Below are positions 57,494-64,000 of a stretch of 64,000 nt of DNA, piece by piece. The first letter of the stretch is position 1, and the number at the start of each line of letters is the position of its first letter. The DNA lies in NCBI GenBank assembly GCA_002102555.1, contig MCFL01000078.1, positions 45,460-109,459 of the forward strand, given 5' to 3'. The notes below the pieces were generated by a model. That model saw nothing but the letters and a program-made list of their open reading frames with translations, made no database searches and was not told the DNA's origin. The DNA comes from Catenaria anguillulae PL171. Lineage: Eukaryota; Blastocladiomycota; Blastocladiomycetes; Blastocladiales; Catenariaceae. Made by a program: the position numbers and the translations under genes.

Positions 57494-57913
57494 ATGTCGT
57501 CGTCCATCCTCCGCACCGCGGCCCGCCGCGCCTACTCGACCCGCTCCTTCATCCCGCCCAACGTTGCCGCCACCCCCGCCGCTGGTGCCGGATCCTCTGC
57601 CCAACTCGGTGCCGAGCTCAAGCCCATTGTCTCGCTGTACCGCAACTTGCCCAAGGGCAACGCTACCTCGGATCCCTCCAAGCTCACCGAGGGCTTCTTT
57701 GTCAACTACCGCAACAAGCACTTCCAGAACGGCAAGGAGACGGGCGCCCCCCTGGTCCATGTCATTCTTCTTGTGTTTGGCGTCGGATACACCATGGCCT
57801 ACCACTCGCACTTGAGTATGTTGGTTCTTGTCTTTGCCTTTTCTGACACACAATCCGATTGACACTCTCGATTCCCGTTATCAGAGCACCACAAGAACCA
57901 GGAGCACCACTAA
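57494..57913 (+). CDS. Mitochondrial ATP synthase subunit f (Atp17 type)
   Basis: CDS join 57494-57815 and 57885-57913, 116 aa. A short Arg/Ala/Ser presequence (ILRTAARRAYSTRSFIPP) is followed by the conserved YRNLPKG and FFVNYRNKHF segments, then one TM helix (LVHVILLVFGVGYTMAYHSHL). The last exon, only nine codons plus stop, restores the family ending HLKHHKNQEHH. Subunit f belongs to the membrane Fo sector and supports dimer assembly in the inner membrane. Confidence 0.88.
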
Positions 57914-58948
57914 ACCGCTAGTGTGCGTGGCCCACTCGAAAACATACCTGCCAGCCTTGTTGCTCTTGTCACGACTGTGTCTTTGTCTTGTTTCATTTCT
58001 TACCCCTCTCGCCCACTGCCAACGAGTGACGACTCCTTTTTTTGCTGAGTGTATCGTGGTGAGGTGATCGATCCCCTTCGCCCGCTCGCTCGCTCGCTCT
58101 TGTCTATTTCTCTTTCATGAAGCGCCCGTCATTTTAGCATGCTTGTTTGCTGCGGCCAGAGCGGCCTCTCTTTTGTAGTGTCTTTGCCAGAAACAAAAAG
58201 TACATGATGGAAATGTGGAATTCAAAAACACCCGAACCCAACCCGGAGCAAGTGCGAGCATAGCTCCATGTGGGCGTGCTTGAGAGCAGGAGTTGCTGGG
58301 GCGATGTGGTCGATGCACAATCCGTCATGTGAAGGGAGTCCCCGTTCACATACATACCATCGATTGCGGGTTGAATGAGTCCTTGAATTCCAATTCCATG
58401 GACGAAATGGATCGAGTCCGACTTTGCATGACGACGACTGATGGGCAAGCCGTGGCGAGTTCACTGCCGACACGGATTGGGGATGAGGACTTGCTACAGA
58501 GTTCTCCATAGTACCCGCTCGACCCTGGGACGCAGAACGAGCTGCTGTGTGATGTCGGGCCAGGATTCTCAGGATTGATGCTGATGCTGATTTTTTGATG
58601 AATGAGCTGAAATGGTGGACGATTTCGATGGCGATGATGCTTGTTGGTGCCCGTCTCGGACTGGAGGTTGGCTCCAGCCCATCGACCGCGTTCCCCGCCA
58701 CCATCATTGACTTGAACTCCACGACTTTGCCTTTGCTCTTTCACTTCGCTGGCTGACTTGACATTTCCATGAATTCATCGCATTTCCGTTAAGAATCTCG
58801 AGCTTCCCTCCCGCCGTCTAGTCGCCTTCGTCCTCCTACTCCCTCGAAACTCACCTGCCCCACTCGCCTCCGCCATCGCCATCAGCAACACCCCACGTCC
58901 CCTTCTCACCACTCGAGCTTCGGTCCCAATCCCAATCCCCAACCAACC
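57914..58948. other. Intergenic region before the MAPKK gene
   Basis: About 1 kb; 58775-58945 is pyrimidine-rich and probably the MAPKK leader. No gene seen. Confidence 0.4.
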
Positions 58949-60135
58949 ATGCTCGGCCGAAAGGGGCCCTCGCTCCGCATCAATGTGGACACTCTGGCGA
59001 CACCAGGCGTCCACGAATCCCCGGCCCCGCTCACCGCACACCAAGGCCCTCTCGCTGCAGTTGCCACGACCGCCGCCCTCGGCGAACTGCGGCAAGCCGA
59101 CCTGGTGCCCTGCGAAAAGCTTGGCGAGGGCGCGTCGGGCGCTGTCCACAAGTGTATCCACAAGCCCACAAACACCATTCTCGCACGCAAGACCGTCGCC
59201 TTGGACCCGTCATCGACACCCATGGTGGTGCGCGAGCTCACGCTCATGCACGCCTTTGATTCGCCACACATTGTCAAGTACTTTGGCTGCTACCAAGACG
59301 AGTCGGACCCCGGGTCGCTGTGTATTTGCATGGAGTATTGCGACCTCGGCTCGCTCGATGCAATTGCCAAACGGGTCTATGCCCGTGGCGGATTCCTCAC
59401 CGAAGACTTGTTGGGCGCCATTTGTGTCGCCACACTCAAGGCCCTCCACTACCTGCACAAGCAACACCGTGTCATTCACCGTGACATCAAGCCCAGTAAC
59501 ATTCTTGTCAACACGCGCGGCGACATCAAACTGTGCGACTTTGGCGTGTCCGGATTGCTCGTCGAGTCCATGGCAAACACGTTTGTCGGCACATCGTTTT
59601 ACATGGCGCCCGAGCGCATTCAGGGGCATCCGTACACGGTACGCAGTGACGTGTGGAGTTTGGGCATCACCATGCTCGAGCTTGCCTTGGGCAAGTTTCC
59701 GTATCCCTTCATGGTCGACAGCAATCCGCGGACGTCCTTTTTGTTGGATGGCAGTGGCAAGCCGCTCGATCAACAATTGGTCGGCAAGGCGGGCAACTTG
59801 CCCATTTTTGAGGTTTTGGATTACATTATCAATCAACCGGCGCCGGCAATTCCGCAAGAGTTGATTTATTCGGCCAGCAATCCACAGGGGAGGCTGAGTG
59901 ATGGGTTCAGGGACTTTGTCACACGGTGGTATGTTGCCTTGTCCTCCTCATTCTCTCTTCTTTGTGACATTCTCACTCACTCCGTTTATTGATGCAACTT
60001 GTAAATAGCCTGGTCAAGGATGCAGCTACCCGTCCCAACCCCGACGTCATTTCACAGCACGGATTCGTAAGGCATTGGGCTGCCGCTCGGGTAGATACCG
60101 CCGCGTGGGCTCGCATGGTTGACCAATGTCGGTGA
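58949..60135 (+). CDS. MAP kinase kinase (MEK/STE7 family)
   Basis: CDS join 58949-59928 and 60009-60135, 368 aa. Kinase motifs in order: glycine loop LGEGASGAVHKC, ATP Lys in ARKTVAL, hinge MEYCDLGSLD, catalytic loop HRDIKPSNILVN, DFGVSG, and APE motif MAPERIQG. The activation segment SMANTFVGTSFYMAPE carries the S-x-x-x-T pair phosphorylated by MAPKKKs. The C-lobe Arg-rich motif FVTRCLVKDAATRP is restored only after splicing. The N-terminus is short and lacks an obvious MAPK-docking cluster of Lys/Arg followed by hydrophobics. Which of the fungal pathways (mating, wall integrity or osmotic) it serves cannot be told from the sequence. Confidence 0.93.
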
Positions 60136-60541
60136 TGCATGATCCACCCGCCACTTTTGTTCGCACACACACATCTGTCAGTAGTCCACAGGTTGGGCGT
60201 CGCTTTTCGTATCATTCCACCCAGCTGTCCTTACCCGCACACACCCGTACTTGCTTCTCCCCTCTCGATGTGTCGTATTCCACCGTTTGATCCGTTTCTT
60301 TTCTTTTTGTGTCCGTGTCCGTCAATCCCCCCTTCATTGATTTCCCAGGCGCTGGTTTATCTCGCCGTTGCTGCCTTGTTGTCCACACGCCATCATCATC
60401 AACATCATCATCGCACAAGTACTGCATATCACAGCACCCAAATAGATTTTTTGTGCCCCCAAAAATCAAAATGCTCACCCTTGGACATTCTTGGACAGAA
60501 GGGTATATATGTTTCAAGTCATCCAAAGCCAACACAACGAC
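60136..60541. other. Convergent 3' flanks
   Basis: Between the MAPKK and POP5 stops. (CAT)n-like stretch near 60390-60412. No gene. Confidence 0.4.
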
Positions 60542-61132
60542 TCACTCACCCATCTCGTAAATCTTTTCCACATTCTGTGCCGCGCGCTTCTCCACTTCGG
60601 GTTTCGCCATCTGGGCCATGTCTACAAAAAAACACGCAAAAGAAGGCAGGCCCACAAGTCAATCCCCCCCGTGTTTGTTGTCTTCACAAAACCACCGATG
60701 ACAGGAGTTGATGCAACCCCCCCAAAAAAACATACCCTCCCCACTCTCTGCCGCAATCCTCGCCAACAACGCATCCAGCTGCCTGCGATCCTCGGCAATG
60801 GCCGCCTCCTGAGCCTTGCGCATGGTCCCAGAACAATTGACCACGACCATCCGGCACCGCCGGTTATTGATGGTGGTCATGAGTGACAGCGTCGACCACA
60901 AGTACCGAATCTGGTCGCGCGCCACACGCGCAACGCCAATGCCCGTGAAATTGGAAAAGTAGCGCACTGACAGGTTGGATTGGATGCGGCCAAGACCCAG
61001 CGGACCAAAGTGGACTTCGGTTGCGGCACGGATTTTGCGTTCGAGGTCGTAGGCTTGAAGAGAGTCGTCGACGAGCGATGGGTCCGAGAAGGTCAGGATG
61101 AATGTCAGGTAGCGGTACTTGAAGCGAACCAT
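60542..61132 (-). CDS. RNase P/MRP protein subunit POP5
   Basis: Exon 1 is 61132-60736 and exon 2 is 60621-60542, 158 aa against ~160 in human. It starts MVRFKYRYLTF, the family N-terminus; an ATG three codons upstream is also in frame. The RRM-like fold is visible through GPLGLGRIQSNLSVRYFS, GVARVARDQIRYLWSTLSLMT and CRMVVVNCSGTMRKAQEAAI. The last exon encodes a helical tail (DMAQMAKPEVEKRAAQ). It is a core subunit of RNase P (tRNA 5' processing) and RNase MRP (rRNA processing) in the nucleus and nucleolus. Confidence 0.92.
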
Positions 61133-62725
61133 GTTGAGCAATGGGGGGGTTGGTGGTGGTTGGTCCGAGGGAACCGAGTGGATCTACGGAGAGAGAGAGC
61201 GAGCCATGTCATGTCGAGGAAGCGAGGTGGCAGGGTTAGAAGGTGCTGCTGTAGGCCAGAGGATGTGCATGGAAATGTCATTGCTAGTACTTTCTCAAGT
61301 GGATGTATCCGGATGAAGTTATACTTACTCGATGCAGAATGTTCAATGATTATTGAGCTAACTTGAACTTGGAGTGTCTGTCGATTCAATGCGCTTAGGA
61401 AACTGTCTACAAGATCGGCGGACCTCACGCTCTCAACTCGTGTCCACACCGCGCCCCCAGATCCATGTTGCCAGGCCTCGCAATTGACGGGCTCGCTCGC
61501 GGTTGTCGAACGTTGGATGCTCAAGATGCACAACGTGTACCGTAGCGGTGTCGAGCACACGGAAAGTGCGCTGGTCGAGTCCCTCTACGACCCCACCACG
61601 GGCGCCAGTCGCCAAGTCTCCACTTGGACGAGACGCGCAAGCTCGCACCTCGACCCGATACGCATGCAGTCGTTGCTTACCTCCCATGATCTCGCTGGCC
61701 GCATTCTGACCCATTTCCGTTGCGCAAACCGCCAGCGCCAGTAGCTCGGCACACGTCGAGGATACCCTTTGCGCCCATACACCATACCCCGCGCTGCTTG
61801 ACATGTTGCTCGTGCTCCTCAGGATGGTTAACGTCGCACATCACCAGGCCATCAACAATAGTATTTTGTCGCCCAGGGTGTACTGCATTCAAGTTGTTTC
61901 ATTGTGGTGAATTCCACCTTTGTTTCTTTGATTTTGTTTCCTTTCCCAATATGCCGGACCCTCTTAGGTACGAGTTGAGCTTAGTCTTGTTCCACCTCAC
62001 TCGTCCTGTTCCTTTTCCTCCTCCTGTTTTTTCTCAGTACCCTTGTTCTGTCAGTGCCCAAGTTCCTTTTCATCCTCTGTATTGTTCCCATTTGATCATT
62101 CCCTTTCAGCATCTAGTTGTACAGGTAGTGGTGTGCTTTCATTGCCGTAATCACATTGTCTCGCGTCGCCTTGTTTCGAGCAGTACAAGTATTGCCCTTT
62201 GGAGCCAAAGGTTCAGGTTTGTCACTCTTTCTGATTCTGCACTCGATAAAAACTGTGGCGCACGACGCTTTCAAGGTAAACGATAGCTTTAAATTACGAC
62301 GGCCGGTCAACCCAAAAGGCAAGCACGAAAAGTGTGGTGCAACACGAGCAGGTGCAACGGGAAACGTGACATGAAAGCGGAGAGAAAAGGGCGTGGACAG
62401 GTGGGTGTGGGAAAGAACTGCCTCGGGGATTTGGGGTAAACGAAGGTAATCAATCAACAAGAAGAGATGGGGGACTGAAGCAAAAGGGGAAAAAAATTGA
62501 GGAATCGGATATGAACGAAAGCGGATCCAAGCCGAATCAACTTGGAAGAGCAGGAAAACGATATAAAACAACGACCACAGTTTGAAGTAATCAAAGCACG
62601 GAAAGTAGAGCGAGACACATGAATACGGGAATTGAGACGACATCACAACATCACCAAACCACCAAGGAGCAACAGCCATGGAAGCACAAATGTACACTCT
62701 CAAACTCGACTCGACTCGACGCTTC
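61133..62725. other. Intergenic region, about 1.6 kb
   Basis: Frames of 120-150 codons at 61433-61804 (minus) and 61484-61744 (plus) overlap one another and carry no recognisable domain. A real gene here cannot be excluded. 61960-62110 is pyrimidine-rich. Confidence 0.35.
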
Positions 62726-64000
62726 TTAGCGGCTCTGGCTGGCCCCAACCTCTCCACTCGCCGCCGCCGCACTGCCCATTCTCGGCGACACCTGCATTGG
62801 CGATCCAGTCCCTGGCGCTGTCTCGGGTGATCCAGTGCTCCACATACTATCCGATCTGCCGAGCTTGCCACCCATCACCACCGACTCGGATGTAGTTGTC
62901 GCCGCCGCTGCGGCCGCTGCCAATCTCGCGAGCCGCATGGCCGCCTCATGTTGCTGCACGACCGATGGCGACGCGGCCGTGGCCATTCCACCTGCGCTCG
63001 CCGTGCGCGTGCCAGTCGCCATCGACGATGACGTGAACGATGTGGGCATGGCAGCGGGAGCAAGGTCATCGGCGGGAATCGTGATTGACGGAAGGTTGCT
63101 CGACGGTGAGCCTGGCGTGAAAATGGAGGCCGTCGATGCTGCCGACGTATCCGGGCATGGCAAGCATGGGCGATCCGCCCGTGCTGCCAGTATTGTGCAA
63201 GCCAAGCAAGTTTCCGCTACTAGGTGGCAAATTCGACGACGTTGCGGCTTCCGATGCCGAGTGCGGATGCGCTGCAGATACAAACTCGCCATGCTTCCGG
63301 AACCTAAACTGGTTGATGCCCGACACCCACGTCCCGTTGAAACACGGCTCGAGCTGAATGCCCGCATCTTGTAGTTGTTGCAACGTCGAAATGGCCGTTT
63401 CAATCAGTGACGCGTGTGTACTCTTGATGGGTCCGCCAGTGATGTTGCGGGAATGGCGCCGCCAGTGGATGCCGCGCCGGTGGTCGCACTTGATGATGTC
63501 ATGGAAGAGGCAAAGAGCATGGGCGAAGTCACAAATTGGGCAGGAGACAAGGGCGCCGACATGGTGAGCGAGGTGGGTGAAATCGACGGGCTCGTGATGA
63601 AGAGGTTGGATGGGCCAACCGACGGCTGGTGGCGAGCTTGAGGGTGGAAAAAACTGGGCGATCCCGACGCGGACAATGCTGCGCTTCCGAGTGAAGGGGA
63701 CAAATCACTCGTCGATAGCGAGAGATAGTGACCTGGTCGGACCGCCGCGGGCGCATTCATCATGTTCACGCCAGCCACAGCCGGCGACGGTGGGAACTGA
63801 AGAGTGCTGGGTGAGCCCATGGGCGAACCCAAGGCTTGCGCAAGCTCGAGCGCAGCCGATGTGGACATTGGGGGCGAAGGTGCGATTGGTGGCAACTTTG
63901 GCGAAACTAGTGCTGGAACAAGATTCCCCGGCGGGTGCGCCGAACGTTCTTTGTATGGGTCGCCGGCGAATCGAGTGCCGGAACAAGATCCATTGGCTGG
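62726..64000 (-). CDS. Low-complexity Ser/Pro/Gly-rich protein, 3' part (runs off right edge)
   Basis: The minus strand is coding-like from the window edge down to the stop at 62726, but in three successive frames. 64000-63404 begins PANGSCSGTRFAGDPYKERS and runs into Ser/Pro/Met sequence. About 63400-63110 contains TAISTLQQLQDAG and FNGTWVSGINQFRFRKHGEF. 63100-62726 contains IFTPGSPSSNLPSITI and an Ala-rich helix. Introns or a sequencing frameshift must connect them; I could not fix the splice sites. SP/TP dipeptides are frequent. The middle segment looks like a small folded domain. No family is recognised. The 5' end lies outside the window. Confidence 0.5.

Noticed and set aside
61433-61804. 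124-codon minus frame opposite an 86-codon plus frame
   Set aside because: The two overlap and neither shows a domain, membrane segment or splice continuation.
62113-62871. 252-codon minus frame beyond the right-edge gene
   Set aside because: It overlaps the end of the partial gene in another frame, is AT-rich and Phe/Leu-rich, and lacks domain features.
63404-63760. Cys/His-rich shifted frame (CPICDF...CDHRRG) that resembles a zinc finger
   Set aside because: It is the shifted reading of a Ser/Pro/Met low-complexity frame that stays open to the window edge; spacing does not match a known finger.

Overview
This is eukaryotic nuclear DNA. Most genes carry short GT-AG introns of about 70-150 nt, intergenic gaps are short, and the coding sequence is fairly GC-rich. 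The gene set is fungal but keeps features usually associated with early-diverging zoosporic fungi or animals: class C (metabotropic) GPCRs, dimethylargininase (DDAH), an SVIP-like p97 regulator, a CDT1 with a PIP box, and a TAF3-like protein with a PHD finger. I infer an early-diverging zoosporic fungus, perhaps Blastocladiomycota. That placement is an inference, because no rRNA or barcode locus is present.

Layout. 1-331 holds the start of an unknown acidic protein running off the left edge. 636-6471 is a complete DIRS-type tyrosine-recombinase retrotransposon read on the minus strand (gag, RT/RNase H, YR), with 236-bp inverted terminal repeats that I read as identical and an internal complementary region repeating both outer ends. 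6.9-12.5 kb holds a seven-TM protein gene and a class C GPCR with a C-terminal PH-like domain. Next come a TMEM62-like phosphoesterase (12.7-15.2 kb) and a TAF3-like gene (15.5-17.4 kb). 17.4-21.4 kb is a gene-poor stretch containing a degenerate ~505-bp tandem repeat. From 21.4 to 64 kb genes are dense: RCH1/SLC10A7-type transporter, TTC4/Cns1 co-chaperone, GPI-type tyrosinase, a basic mitochondrial-type protein, CDC50 flippase subunit, aquaglyceroporin, a second class C GPCR with a PH-like tail, a Ser-rich unknown, DDAH, an unknown 184-aa protein, EDEM-type GH47, SVIP-like protein, thymidylate synthase, a low-complexity unknown, aldo-keto reductase, Rab4, CDT1, a 46-aa membrane microprotein, mitochondrial ThrRS, ATP synthase subunit f, a MAPKK, POP5, and a partial low-complexity gene at the right edge.

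How the genes relate. Most are unrelated housekeeping genes. Three local themes stand out. EDEM and the SVIP-like gene are convergent neighbours, and both belong to ER-associated degradation. Mitochondrial ThrRS and ATP synthase subunit f diverge from one short promoter. Two class C GPCRs about 20 kb apart share the architecture ligand-binding domain, 7TM, PH-like tail. Splice sites were read by eye from GT/AG signals, frame continuity and family alignment from memory; no transcript or database evidence was available.
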